A stretch of DNA of 64,000 bases from Sandaracinaceae bacterium (GCA_020633195.1 JACKEC010000018.1:540835-604834), one strand, 5' to 3'. Shown: positions 7,803 through 17,584, counted from the stretch's first letter. Notes: a model not told the origin generated them from the letters alone. Numbers and translations are program-made.

Positions 7803-8834
7803 ATGGAGCGCGACGACGACGCCTGGGACGGGACGCGGCTGCGCCTGGATCGGCTCGGCGCGCCCGCCCTCGTGATCGACGCGCGCGGCCGGATCACCGG
7901 GTCGACGGCGGAGGCCGAGGCGCTGCTCCGTCGGGTCGGCGCGATCGTCGACGAGGAGGCGGCTCGCCTGCCCGCTGGGCTCGCCGCCGTGATCGAGGGC
8001 GCCCCGCCGGGGAGCCCGCTCCCGTGGTGTCCCGCTGGGAGCCGCGGCCCGACGATCCTCTGCACCTCGCTCCCGCTCGGGGTCGGCCACAGCCTCGTGA
8101 CGCTACGCGAGGACACCTCCGCGCCGTCCGGGAGCCTCGACCAGCGCCTCCATCAGCAGCGCCTCGAGCTGACCGGCCGCCTCGTCGCGAGCAGCCTCCA
8201 CGACCTGCGCGCGCCGCTGACCTCGATCGTCTACGCGGGCGAGGTGCTGACGGGGACCTTCGGGCACCTCACCGCCGAGCAGTCCGACGAGCTCGTCTCG
8301 GACATCATGGCCTCCGCGCAGCGGATGCGAGGGATCGCCGACGGCCTCCTCGGCTTCGCCCGGATGGAGGCGGCGGCGCCGGACTCGAGCCTGCTCGAGG
8401 TGTTCGACCGCGTGTCGGAGCTGATGCGGCCGATCCTCCGCCGCGAGGACCACCGGCTGCGCACCTACCTCACCGCCGACGCGCGGAGCCTCCCGCACGG
8501 CGGGTTCATCGTGGAGCAGATCCTCGTCAACCTGATCCTCAACGCGGTCGAGGCCGCCGACGCGCCGCTCGAGATCCAGGTCGTCGCGGAGCTCTCCGAC
8601 GCGCGGCCCGGGATGGTGCGCGTCCGGGTGCGCGACGACGGCCCCGGGATCCCTCCCGCGGTGCGGCCGCTCGTGTTCCAGCCGTTCTTCACGACGAAGG
8701 CGGCGGGGACCGGGCTCGGGCTGACCACGGCGCGCGACTCGGCGCGCGACCAGGGCGGCGATCTGATCCTGGACGAGCTCGAGCCGCCCGGCGCCAGCTT
8801 CAGCCTCTACCTGCCCGCGCAGGCGCCGTCCTGA
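7803..8834 (+). CDS. Sensor histidine kinase, cytoplasmic (HK1)
   Basis: A 343-residue soluble kinase. The first 120 residues form a small PAS-like sensor region (APALVIDARGRITGSTAEAE). The phosphoacceptor helix carries VASSLHDLRAPLTSIV, and the ATPase domain has an intact N-box (LVNLILNAVEAAD), G1 (RDDGPGIPP) and G2 (GTGLGLT). ATG 7803 has an AGGA ribosome site at a good distance. It is convergent with the GTPase gene; the palindrome TGATCA gives both stop codons. A paralogue of similar length (HK2) lies 2.6 kb downstream, so both probably feed the same signalling island. No membrane segment is visible. Confidence 0.88.
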   Translation: MERDDDAWDGTRLRLDRLGAPALVIDARGRITGSTAEAEALLRRVGAIVDEEAARLPAGLAAVIEGAPPGSPLPWCPAGSRGPTILCTSLPLGVGHSLVTLREDTSAPSGSLDQRLHQQRLELTGRLVASSLHDLRAPLTSIVYAGEVLTGTFGHLTAEQSDELVSDIMASAQRMRGIADGLLGFARMEAAAPDSSLLEVFDRVSELMRPILRREDHRLRTYLTADARSLPHGGFIVEQILVNLILNAVEAADAPLEIQVVAELSDARPGMVRVRVRDDGPGIPPAVRPLVFQPFFTTKAAGTGLGLTTARDSARDQGGDLILDELEPPGASFSLYLPAQAPS

Positions 8835-10343
8835 TCACGTCTCTGGGGTCGCCGCCTCGGCGACGCGGGCGAGCGTGGCCGCCGCGACGCTCGAGGGCTC
8901 GCGCGCGTGCCATCGGGCGAGCGAGCCGCGGATGCGCGCGTAGTCGCTCCGGTCTCGCGACATGCCGCGGAGGATGGGCGTGAACTCGCGCTCGAGCAGG
9001 GCGGGAATTTCTTTCTGATCCGCCGCCCCCGGGTCCGCGGTGAAGGGCATCAGCCCGACGTAGTGGGGCTGAGCGCCGAAGTCGGCGGACACCGTCCAGA
9101 GCGTGCAGGGGATCCCGAGCTCGGAGCGCAGGATCGCGTCGTGCGCGCGCAGGAGCTGCTCGGCCGCGCCGCGGACGTGCAAGACGAGCTGCTCGGGCTC
9201 GGCGTGCTCGAGCGCGGCCATGAGCAGCTCGCGCAGCGACGACATCACGCGCACGAGCTGCCAGAGGCGAAAGCGCCCGCTGCCCGCGCCGGCGAGGATC
9301 ACGGTGCGACCCGACGAGAGCACGCGGCTGTGGACCGCGTGCATGCGAGCCCAGTCGATCAACGCGCGTCGGCCTCCGTCCGCGTCGGGGTAGAGCGCCT
9401 CCGCCGACGAGTGGAACCGCCAGCCGCTGCCCGAAGCCCACCAGTCGCCGCGGGACGTGCGCGTGGGGACCAGGTCGAGCCTCGAGACCTCGGCGAGGAG
9501 CGTCCGCCCGTCGACGGGCGGCCAGATGAAGCCGCCCGGCATCATCGGATCGGGGACGAAGACCTTCTCCTCCTCCATCGAGAGCATCGCCGCCTGCACC
9601 GCGGCCCGCAGGGGCGAGAGCTGCGCGATCTCCACCTCGAACGGCGAGGGCTCGGCCGCCGGCGCGGGCTCCCACGCGGGCGACACGCCGGCCGCCTTCT
9701 CGAGCGACGTCAGCTCCTCGAGCAGCTCGTCGGGGCCGTCGACGTCGGGGCGCCCCTCGTGCAGGAGGCCTGCGTCGGCGAGCGCGCGGACCCGATCGAG
9801 CGCGAGGCGCACCGCGAAGACGAACGCCTCCCGCACGCCCTCGCCCGTGGTGGCGATGGTCTCGACGATCGCGACCGGGACGATGCCCTCGATCGCCTCG
9901 TGGATCCGATGGCGGGCCACCGCGTCGGGGTCGTCCCGCTTGTTGGCCTGTAGGACCAGGCCGACCGGCGGCTGCTCCTCGCGGCATCGCGGCCGAAGCT
10001 CGCGCAGCACGTCGTAGGCGCCGTCGATCTCGCTCGCCCGCGTGTCGGCCACGAGGACGATCGCGTCCGCCGAGGCCAGGAGGTGCTCACGCCGGGCGCG
10101 GAGCTCCTCCTGGCCTGGGACGCTGACGATCTGGCAGTGGATCTGCCGGCCGTCGAACAACCCCCCGACGTAGTCGACCCAGTCGAAGAACATCGTTCGA
10201 CCGTCTCGCTCTTCGGGGGACGAGATCCCCACCCCCAACCGCTCGGCGAGCGTCCGCAGCGTGGTCGTCTTCCCCGACAGCGGGGCCCCGTCGTAGACCA
10301 CGCGCACCACCAGGACGCCGCGCTCGCTGTGAATGGTCGGCAT
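8835..10343 (-). CDS. MglA-like small GTPase with long C-terminal extension
   Basis: A 502-residue protein. Residues about 10-200 are a Ras-like GTPase of the MglA type: P-loop GAPLSGKTTT, the G3 region VPGQEELRARRE (MglA also has VPGQ rather than DxxG), and G4 ANKRDD. The remaining 300 residues are unlike MglA, which is about 195 residues long. They contain a WPPVDGRTLLAEV segment and a helical and beta-strand part (GRFRLWQLVRVMSSLRELL, LWTVSADFGAQPHYVGLMPF) that I do not recognise. It lies 36 bp downstream of two roadblock genes on the same strand, which are the likely GTPase-activating or scaffold partners (MglB-like). Expected to be cytoplasmic. Confidence 0.88.
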   Translation of the reverse strand: MPTIHSERGVLVVRVVYDGAPLSGKTTTLRTLAERLGVGISSPEERDGRTMFFDWVDYVGGLFDGRQIHCQIVSVPGQEELRARREHLLASADAIVLVADTRASEIDGAYDVLRELRPRCREEQPPVGLVLQANKRDDPDAVARHRIHEAIEGIVPVAIVETIATTGEGVREAFVFAVRLALDRVRALADAGLLHEGRPDVDGPDELLEELTSLEKAAGVSPAWEPAPAAEPSPFEVEIAQLSPLRAAVQAAMLSMEEEKVFVPDPMMPGGFIWPPVDGRTLLAEVSRLDLVPTRTSRGDWWASGSGWRFHSSAEALYPDADGGRRALIDWARMHAVHSRVLSSGRTVILAGAGSGRFRLWQLVRVMSSLRELLMAALEHAEPEQLVLHVRGAAEQLLRAHDAILRSELGIPCTLWTVSADFGAQPHYVGLMPFTADPGAADQKEIPALLEREFTPILRGMSRDRSDYARIRGSLARWHAREPSSVAAATLARVAEAATPET

Positions 10344-10379
10344 GTTTGGCGCCTCGGCGACGGGGCGGCGAGCGCTCCC

Positions 10380-10751
10380 TTACTGCTGGAGGCTCGAGGC
10401 GTGCCGGTTCACCGCCGACCGGACGATGGCGAGGTTGCTCTGCCCTTTGTCGACGGCCATGTAGAGGAACGTCGACGGATTGACGAGCTTGATGAGGTGG
10501 ATCTGATCGCTGAGCGAGATCAGCATGTCCTCGATCGAGCCGTTGAGCCCGAGGGTCTGCATGATCTTCAGCTTCTGCTTCACCAGCTCGCTGTTGTAGG
10601 CGCTCGCGGCGGTGAGATCGAAGTCGGAGCGCACGCTCTTGACGGCGAGGGTCATCCCGGATTCGAGGTCGACCAGCGACGCGGCGATGAACCCGTTGCA
10701 GTCGTTTTGGATGAGCTCGAGGGACTCGACCAGTTGCTTTTCACTCGGCAT
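10380..10751 (-). CDS. Roadblock/LC7 domain protein (second of pair)
   Basis: A 123-residue single-domain roadblock/LC7 protein: LESLELIQNDCNGFIAAS-like first helix and strand, LVDLESGMTLAV, the long helix AASAYNSELVKQKLKIMQ, DMLISLSDQIHLIKLV and FLYMAVDKGQSNLAIVR. Such proteins dimerise and bind small GTPases; in myxobacteria MglB is the activator of MglA. It is similar in length and layout to the neighbouring upstream roadblock gene, with 13 bp between them, and precedes the GTPase gene. The three probably form one transcript. The codon use around residues 30-90 has slightly lower GC than its neighbours. Confidence 0.9.
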   Translation of the reverse strand: MPSEKQLVESLELIQNDCNGFIAASLVDLESGMTLAVKSVRSDFDLTAASAYNSELVKQKLKIMQTLGLNGSIEDMLISLSDQIHLIKLVNPSTFLYMAVDKGQSNLAIVRSAVNRHASSLQQ

Positions 10752-10764
10752 CGGCTGCTTCCCT

Positions 10765-11127
10765 TCAGACCGTGAGGTCCTTCTCGATCGAGGCGAGCTG
10801 GTGGCGCGCCATGGCCAGGTTCCCCTTGGCCTTGTCGAGCACGAGGTAGATGAAGAGCCCCTCGTTGGAGCTCAGGGGGCGGATGAGGTGGTACTGCTTG
10901 CCGAGGGTGATGAGGATGTCCTCGATGCCGTCGGTGAGGCCGAGGGCGCTCATCGTCTTGCGCTTGGCGCGGATGACCTCGGTGTTCCCCGCGGCCGCGA
11001 CCTCGAGGTTGACGGGCCCGCCGCCCTCGGCGCCGAGCATCATGCCGCTGTTGCTGTCGACGACGCAGCCGCCGTACGAGCCGTCGAGCTCGAGCAGTCT
11101 CTTGAGTGAGTCTTTGATGTTCGCCAC
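10765..11127 (-). CDS. Roadblock/LC7 domain protein (first of pair)
   Basis: A 120-residue roadblock/LC7 protein: NIKDSLKRLLELDGSYGGCV, then VDSNSGMMLGAEGG, the helix GNTEVIRAKRKTMSALGL, EDILITLGKQYHLIRPL and GLFIYLVLDKAKGNLAMARHQ. It is a paralogue of the next gene in the operon. The start is GTG 11127, preceded by an AGGGGAG ribosome site; there is no ATG upstream in a sensible place. It is the first gene of the roadblock-roadblock-GTPase operon, and its upstream region has a near-consensus -24/-12 promoter. It may form homodimers or a heterodimer with its neighbour that acts on the GTPase. Confidence 0.9.
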   Translation of the reverse strand: MANIKDSLKRLLELDGSYGGCVVDSNSGMMLGAEGGGPVNLEVAAAGNTEVIRAKRKTMSALGLTDGIEDILITLGKQYHLIRPLSSNEGLFIYLVLDKAKGNLAMARHQLASIEKDLTV

Positions 11128-11190
11128 GTCTACTCCCCTTGCTGTTGTGCGGCGCGCCGTGCGGCCGTGTCGGATTCGAGGAGAGGTTTT

Positions 11191-11205
11191 GCAACGGGCG
11201 GGCCA
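11191..11205 (-). promoter_or_regulatory. Sigma-54 (-24/-12) promoter for the roadblock-GTPase operon
   Basis: On the minus strand the sequence reads TGGCCCGCCCGTTGC, followed by AAAA. Against the consensus TGGCACG-N4-TTGC only one defined base differs. The start of transcription would fall near 11179, giving a 52-base leader before the GTG at 11127. The 303-bp gap 11128-11430 otherwise holds the palindrome at 11277-11293 and a weaker element facing the other way. Confidence 0.6.
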
Positions 11206-11276
11206 CCGCCTCGGCGAGCCGATCGAGCGCGCGACGGCGGCCGCCACCCCTCGATCGTTGGATCTCGACGATCGGG

Positions 11277-11293
11277 GTGTCGGATTCCGACAC
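11277..11293. promoter_or_regulatory. 17-bp palindrome, candidate activator site
   Basis: GTGTCGGATTCCGACAC has two perfect 8-bp arms around a central T. It is centred about 106 bp upstream of the predicted sigma-54 start on the minus strand, the usual place for an enhancer-type activator site. A second copy of the left part, GTGTCGGATTC, is at 11167-11177, and CCGACAC recurs at 11318-11324. The sigma-54 activator gene at 14792-16177 is the nearest candidate to bind here (inference). Confidence 0.5.
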
Positions 11294-11398
11294 TCGACCC
11301 GACAGGCCCGACGATCCCCGACACCGGATCGCCCCGACTTCCGCCTCGTTCGCGGGACGTACGCCGCCTTCGCCGCGCGCCCGGCCCGACGTCCTCCG

Positions 11399-11413
11399 CG
11401 GAACGTCGCTTGC
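11399..11413 (+). promoter_or_regulatory. Weaker sigma-54-like element before HK2
   Basis: CGGAACGTCGCTTGC keeps the GG and TTGC cores at the correct 15-base spacing but differs from the consensus at two defined positions. Transcription would begin near 11425, only about six bases before the ATG of HK2, so the message would be nearly leaderless. The match could be chance. Confidence 0.3.
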
Positions 11414-11430
11414 TTCAGGTCGCCTTCCGA

Positions 11431-12480
11431 ATGGCGAGCGCGTTCGACCCTGCCGCGACCACCCTCGACCTCCGCGCGGTCGAGGCGCCGCTCGCGCTGT
11501 GCTCCGTGCAGGGCGAGCTGCGGGACACGAGCCCGCGCGCCCGCGAGCTCCTCGCGCGCCTTTGCGACGTGCGCTCGATCCCCGCGCAGCTCCCTGGGGA
11601 GCTCTTCGCGGCGGTGGCCCGCGCCGCGGAGGGCGAGCTCGTCGAGTGGCGCCCCCCGAGCCGCCGACGCAGCCGGCTCCTCTGCGCTCGCTACCGACAG
11701 GGGAGCGCCTGGCTCCTCGTGCTTGGGGAGCGGTCGGTCGCGCCCGACGAGGGGCGGACCCGCCGGGCGCAGGCGCAGCGGCTCGAGGTCACCGAGGGGT
11801 TGATCGCGAGCATCGCGCACGAGCTGCGGAGCGCCGTGGCGAGCATCGTCTACAGCACCGACTTCCTCGCGGTGTCGGGCGCGACGCTCTCCTCCGAGGC
11901 GCTGCGGGAGACCACCGACGAGATCGTCATGGCGAGCCTCCGGATCCGCGGGACCGTCGACGGGCTCCTCGACTATGCGCGACTGGGCCCGAGCTTCGCG
12001 GCGCCGGTCTCGCTGCGCGACATCCTCACCCGCTCGCAGGAGCTGCTGCGCGCCTCGTACGGTCAGGGCTCGAACACGCTCGAGATCCAGATCCCCCCGG
12101 AGGCCGACTGGGTGCTCGGCAACGCGCTGATCGTCGAGCAGGTGTTCGTCGCCGTGCTGCTCGCGGCGGGTCGCGGCGCCGATCGCCCCGTGCGGGTCGT
12201 CGTCGCGGCCCAGCGCGCGCCCCGGCCGGGCGCGGACGCGAGCGCGCCGTTGGCGGTCCGGGTGCGCATCTGTGACGACGGCCCTGGCCTCTCCGAGGAG
12301 GTGCGGGCGTCGATCCGCGGCTCGTCGGTCACCGCCTCGGATCCCGGCGTCGGCGTCGGGCTCACGAGCGCGCGCGAGGCCGCCGAGTCGCTCGGGGGGG
12401 CGCTGGTGCTCGAGGCCGTCGACGGCTCGCTGTGCCTCACCCTCTACCTCCCCCTCGCCACCGCCCCTGGAGGTAGCTGA
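11431..12480 (+). CDS. Histidine-kinase paralogue with degenerate N-box (HK2)
   Basis: A 349-residue soluble protein that aligns along its length with HK1 (7803-8834). The phosphoacceptor helix has SIAHELRSAVASIVYSTDF. In the ATPase domain G1 (CDDGPGLS) and G2 (GVGVGLT) are present, but the N-box reads FVAVLLAAGRGAD where HK1 reads LVNLILNAVEAAD, so the Mg-coordinating asparagine is lost. It may bind but not hydrolyse ATP, or act as a partner of HK1. It heads an operon of four genes with no gap or 4-base overlaps (HK2, roadblock-like, DUF4388-like, REC-DUF4388). ATG 11431 is chosen; the open frame upstream is low in coding character. Confidence 0.85.
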   Translation: MASAFDPAATTLDLRAVEAPLALCSVQGELRDTSPRARELLARLCDVRSIPAQLPGELFAAVARAAEGELVEWRPPSRRRSRLLCARYRQGSAWLLVLGERSVAPDEGRTRRAQAQRLEVTEGLIASIAHELRSAVASIVYSTDFLAVSGATLSSEALRETTDEIVMASLRIRGTVDGLLDYARLGPSFAAPVSLRDILTRSQELLRASYGQGSNTLEIQIPPEADWVLGNALIVEQVFVAVLLAAGRGADRPVRVVVAAQRAPRPGADASAPLAVRVRICDDGPGLSEEVRASIRGSSVTASDPGVGVGLTSAREAAESLGGALVLEAVDGSLCLTLYLPLATAPGGS

Positions 12481-12837
12481 GTGTCGTCATCGATCGAGAT
12501 CGCGCTGATCCACGTGCGGCGAGGAGAGATCCTCGAGGTGATCGAGGGCGGCGGGCCGAGCGAGCGCCTCGAGGGCTTCGCCGCCGCGGTCCCGGAGATC
12601 TTCGCGACCGACCGCATCTCCTGGGAGCTGGTCTTCGGACAGGTCCGCCCCGAGGCCGGGACTCTGGGGCTCGAGGATCTCGTCCTCGTCTCGGAGGGCT
12701 ACGTCCACGTCGCCGCGAGGCTCCCCGAGGAGCCCCTGCTCGCGTTGCTCACGGTCGCGCCGCGCGAGGGCGCGGTGGGGCTGATCCTCGCGAGCGCGCG
12801 GGCGCGGCTGGAGAGCGTCCGGGAGGCGCGGCGATGA
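12481..12837 (+). CDS. Small roadblock-like protein
   Basis: A 118-residue protein starting with GTG directly after the HK2 stop codon. The pattern SSIEIALIHVRRGEILEVIEG, a helix ERLEGFAAAVPEIFA, a strand pair WELVFGQV, LEDLVLVSEGYVHVAARLP and a last strand plus helix LLALLTVAPREGAVGLILAS fits the roadblock-like alpha/beta fold. It resembles the C-terminal domain of the response regulator two genes downstream (RTVSE-GVILIVDRATGRV region). It has no membrane segment or signal. The stop overlaps the next start by 4 bases. It probably mediates protein contacts within the signalling complex encoded here; this role is inference. Confidence 0.7.
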   Translation: MSSSIEIALIHVRRGEILEVIEGGGPSERLEGFAAAVPEIFATDRISWELVFGQVRPEAGTLGLEDLVLVSEGYVHVAARLPEEPLLALLTVAPREGAVGLILASARARLESVREARR

Positions 12838-13685
12838 ACCCCGCGCGCCTCACGATCCCGCCGAGCATCCCCGCGGACGCCGCGCTGCTGCACGGCGCGG
12901 TCGAGCTGCTCGGGACGATCGAGGAGCTGCCGTCCGACGCGACGGGGGTGCTCGGCTTCGGCAGCTACGGCAAGGTGCTGGTCGAGTCCCGCAGCATCTG
13001 CTGGGCGGTCGCGCTGGGCATGGAGCAGCGCCTCACCGAGCTGCTGCGCCACCAACGCAACCCGCCCCTGCCGCGCGAGTTCGTCGACGACCTGTTCCGC
13101 GAGTGCAAGCGCACCGGGCGGCACCTCGGCGAGACGCTCCTCGCGAGCGGGGAGATCTCGGAGGCGGGGCTCCGGACCGCGCTGTTCCGGCACACGACCG
13201 AGGCCATCGCCCACATCGCGCGCTCGGGCGCGAAGTGCGAGGGCTTCGTGCCGCACGCGCAGGCGGGCTACGACGCGCGGTTCGTGTTCACGCCGCCGGA
13301 GGTGCTCGCCTCGATCGGGGGTCGCTGCGACAGGGCCCTCGCGGCCGCCGCGCGGGTCCACCTCGACGTCCGCTTGGTGCCGGACAGCCAGGGCCTCGCG
13401 TTCATCCGCGACGCGCGGATGAGCACGCCGGTGATCGTGGCGGTGGGCGCGCAGACGGATCTGCGCGTGGCGCACCTGCTCGATCTGGCGAGCTGGGCGT
13501 CGAGCCTCTTCGACGTCGCCGACCTCTTCGATCCCGGCGTGCGGTTCGTGACCGGGACGTGGCGGAGCTCGAACGCCGTGGTCGCGTGGCGCGACGGAGA
13601 GACCTACTACGCGGCGCGGTGCGCCAGCCGGGCCGCGGCGACGATCCTGGCGGCGCGCCTCGACGAGGCACGGAGCCCGACATGA
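12834..13685 (+). CDS. DUF4388/PATAN-like protein
   Basis: A 283-residue protein. The N-terminus resembles a DUF4388 (PATAN) domain: ELPSDATGVLGFGSYGKVLV followed by ESRSICWAVALG. A helical segment PLPREFVDDLFRECKRTGRH, then LGETLLASGEISEAGLRTAL, is the type found next to DUF4388 or MshEN modules. The C-terminal half (residues about 170-280) has a roadblock-like or GAF-like alternation (TPVIVAVGAQTDLRVAHLLD, YYAARCASRAAATILAAR). Both ends overlap neighbouring genes by 4 bases, so translation is coupled. PATAN-domain proteins in bacteria act in surface behaviour and polarity signalling, which suits the neighbouring MglA-like GTPase. Exact role unknown. Confidence 0.7.
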   Translation: MNPARLTIPPSIPADAALLHGAVELLGTIEELPSDATGVLGFGSYGKVLVESRSICWAVALGMEQRLTELLRHQRNPPLPREFVDDLFRECKRTGRHLGETLLASGEISEAGLRTALFRHTTEAIAHIARSGAKCEGFVPHAQAGYDARFVFTPPEVLASIGGRCDRALAAAARVHLDVRLVPDSQGLAFIRDARMSTPVIVAVGAQTDLRVAHLLDLASWASSLFDVADLFDPGVRFVTGTWRSSNAVVAWRDGETYYAARCASRAAATILAARLDEARSPT

Positions 13686-14788
13686 CCCGGGTCCTCATCG
13701 TCGACGACGACCCGTTCCAGCTCCGCCTGCTCGCGCGGGTGATCTCGCTGCGAGGCACCGCGATGTCCGTCCTCACCGCGAACGGCGGCGCCGAGGCGAT
13801 CCAGGTGCTCGAGCGCAACGCGATCGACCTCGTGCTCACGGATCTTCAGATGCCCGACGTGAGCGGCTTCGACCTGCTCGCCTGGCTCATCGCGAACCAG
13901 CCGCAAGTGACCGTGTTCACGATGACCGCGTACCCGCACGACGAGGGCGTCAGCCGCCTGCGCGAGCTCGGGAGCGTCGAGTGCTTCACCAAGCCGCTCG
14001 ACGTGCAGTCCGTCCTCGAGCGGATCACCAGCACGCTCGAGAAGGAGGTCCGCGGTCACGTCCGGAACCTCAGCCTCGCGTCGCTGCTCCAGCTCATCGA
14101 GATGGAGCGCAAGACCTGCACCCTCACCGTGGAGTCGGCGGGCCGCGTGGGGCACCTCTTCGTGCGCGGCGGCCAGCTCATCGACGCGAGGTGGCAAGGG
14201 GGCGACGGGACGCCGGCGGCGATCGCGATCGCGGCGTGGTCGTCGCCCGCGATCACGATCGCGAGCGCGTGCCGCACCCAGCGCGAGACCGTCGACCGCC
14301 CCCTCGGCTTCATCGTGATGGAGGCGATGCGGATCCTGGACGAGGAAGAGCGCGCGGCCAAGGAGCTCCCCCCGCCGGAGCCCAGCGGCCCGCCGTCGAG
14401 CCTCCCCCCGCCGGAGCGGCCGAGCCGCACCGTGTCCGAGTTCCCGGTGGGCGCGCCGCGCGAGTCGGGGGTCATCCTGATCGTCGATCGCGCGACCGGT
14501 CGCGTCCGCACCGCGACCGGAGTGTTCGAGCGCCTCGACGCGCTCGCCGCGTTCGTGACGGAGATCTTCTCCGCGAAGCTGACAGCGCTCGCCACGATGG
14601 ATCTGCAGGACGACCTCGAGGAGCTCGTCATCACGACCAAGCGCTACTGGGCGCTGGCTCGGCCGCTGCCCCTCGAGCACCCGAGCCTCGTGGTGCTGCT
14701 GTTCGAGCCCACGCGCGCGACGTTGCCGATGCAACGGCTCGAGCTCGATCGCTTCATGGCGGCGCTCGACGCGTGGACGAGCCTCTGA
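13682..14788 (+). CDS. Response regulator: REC-DUF4388-roadblock-like
   Basis: A 368-residue protein. Residues 1-120 are a receiver domain (VLIVDDDPFQLRLLARV, phospho-aspartate in IDLVLTDLQMPD, conserved threonine in FTMTAY, lysine in CFTKPL). Residues about 125-225 form a DUF4388/PATAN domain (LSLASLLQLIEMERKTCTLT, GHLFVRGGQLIDARW). A proline-rich linker follows, then a roadblock-like domain (residues about 265-368; GVILIVDRATGRVRTATGV). It has no DNA-binding domain, so the output must be protein contact. It ends the HK2 operon and is probably phosphorylated by HK1 or HK2. It is convergent with the sigma-54 activator, 3 bp apart. Confidence 0.88.
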   Translation: MTRVLIVDDDPFQLRLLARVISLRGTAMSVLTANGGAEAIQVLERNAIDLVLTDLQMPDVSGFDLLAWLIANQPQVTVFTMTAYPHDEGVSRLRELGSVECFTKPLDVQSVLERITSTLEKEVRGHVRNLSLASLLQLIEMERKTCTLTVESAGRVGHLFVRGGQLIDARWQGGDGTPAAIAIAAWSSPAITIASACRTQRETVDRPLGFIVMEAMRILDEEERAAKELPPPEPSGPPSSLPPPERPSRTVSEFPVGAPRESGVILIVDRATGRVRTATGVFERLDALAAFVTEIFSAKLTALATMDLQDDLEELVITTKRYWALARPLPLEHPSLVVLLFEPTRATLPMQRLELDRFMAALDAWTSL

Positions 14789-14791
14789 CGC

Positions 14792-16177
<1,386 letters not shown>

Positions 16178-16312
16178 GCTGCTCTCGATCCACGTCTCCC
16201 TGGCGCCGGCCTTCGAGGTAGAGCGAGAGTAGGCAATGTCCTCGCGGACCACAACCGAGCCCGCAGCGCGGCCGCGGGAATCGCGGCGTGACCGTCACGC
16301 GTCTGGGCCCTC

Positions 16313-17584
16313 ATGACCCGCGCCTTCGCGCTGCTGCTCGCGAGCCTCTCGTGCGCCGCTCCGGCCGCCGCGCAGGGGCGCTGCCACACCTCGTACACGT
16401 CGGGCGGCGAGCGGATCTCGGAGCGCTGGTGGACCTTCGACGCCGCCGGGCGCGTGAGCCGCTACGCGGAGACCCTGCACCCCGCCGCGTGGTCCACGAC
16501 CACCACGTACCGCTACGACGCCCGCGGCCGCCGGGCGCAAGAACGCTTGCGGATCGACGAGGGCCCCGACGAGGACGAGTACGGGTGGCACCCACCGTAC
16601 TCGGTGCAGACCGAGCGGACCGCCGACCAGGTGATCGAGCGGCGCCCGGCGCACGACCACCGGCCCGCAGAAGTGGTGACGTGGCAGCTCGATCGACGCG
16701 GGCTGCCGACGAGCGTGCACAGCGTCCCGGGCGCCGAGGGATCGCGCGACGAGGTGCGCTACTGCGCCTACGACGTCGAGGGCCGCCCGATCTACATGGG
16801 CCTCGAGCGGGACGGCCGCGAGGTGCGCGCGACGCGGTGGAGCTGGAGCGGGGGCCGGCTCACGCGGATCGCGCAGTCCTTCCCGGAGCGCGACGAGGTC
16901 GTGCTCGAGGTGCGTCACCCCCGGCGCGATCGCGTCGAGATCGTCACCGAGGACGGCGAGGAGATCGACACCTGGGAAGGGCGCTGCGAGGCGGTGCTCT
17001 ACGACCTGTGCTCGCCGATCCTGGGGCCGGCGCGCGCCGACGGAACCCGACCGCGAGCGCCGCGGGTGGACGGCCCGCTGGACCGACCGACGACCGCTCG
17101 CGACGTCACGGCGTTCGACGCGGCGCTGCTCCGAGCGCCGCTGACCCTGGCGCGGATCCGGGGAGCCTACGCGGGCCGCGCCGTCCACACCGACGTCGGC
17201 TTCTACGAGAGCTCGCCCAACGTGCCCTACCCCATCGTCTGCGTCGGCGGCCCCGGGAACGACTGCGCGACGGTGATCGTGCACGACGACCGACGACGCG
17301 CGACGAGCGTCACCACCACCGATCCGAGCCTCGAGGGCCCCGCCGGGATCCGCGTGGGCGCGGCGGGGAGCGCGATCGCCGAGCACCTCGAGGCGTGCGT
17401 CGTCGAGCGTGGGCTCGAAGTAGGCATCGAGTGCCGCGCGCGGGGTCGCCCCGAGGTCGCGGTGTGGCTCGACGCACCGGAGGAGGTGCTCCGCGCGCCG
17501 GGCGACGTCCCGAGCGCCGAGGTCATCGCCGGGCGTCACGTCGAGCGCCTCGCGTGGACCCCGACTCCCCGCGAGCGCGAGTAG
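16313..17584 (+). CDS. Secreted protein with YD-like repeats and a DUF1131-like C-terminus
   Basis: A 423-residue protein with a clear signal peptide (AFALLLASLSCAAPAAAQ, cleavage after AAAQ). The N-terminal 230 residues contain loosely repeated tyrosine-aspartate strands (YRYDARGRRAQERLR, WQLDRRGLPTSVH, YCAYDVEGRPIYMGLE) like single YD/RHS-type repeats. The C-terminal 150 residues (LTLARIRGAYAGRAVH, YPIVCVGG, GPAGIRVGAAGSAIAE) resemble the DUF1131/YfeY-type lipoprotein domain, but this is a weak match by eye. It is probably periplasmic or surface-exposed. It ends only 48 bp before the conserved part of the antiporter reading frame. Function unknown. Confidence 0.75.
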   Translation: MTRAFALLLASLSCAAPAAAQGRCHTSYTSGGERISERWWTFDAAGRVSRYAETLHPAAWSTTTTYRYDARGRRAQERLRIDEGPDEDEYGWHPPYSVQTERTADQVIERRPAHDHRPAEVVTWQLDRRGLPTSVHSVPGAEGSRDEVRYCAYDVEGRPIYMGLERDGREVRATRWSWSGGRLTRIAQSFPERDEVVLEVRHPRRDRVEIVTEDGEEIDTWEGRCEAVLYDLCSPILGPARADGTRPRAPRVDGPLDRPTTARDVTAFDAALLRAPLTLARIRGAYAGRAVHTDVGFYESSPNVPYPIVCVGGPGNDCATVIVHDDRRRATSVTTTDPSLEGPAGIRVGAAGSAIAEHLEACVVERGLEVGIECRARGRPEVAVWLDAPEEVLRAPGDVPSAEVIAGRHVERLAWTPTPRERE

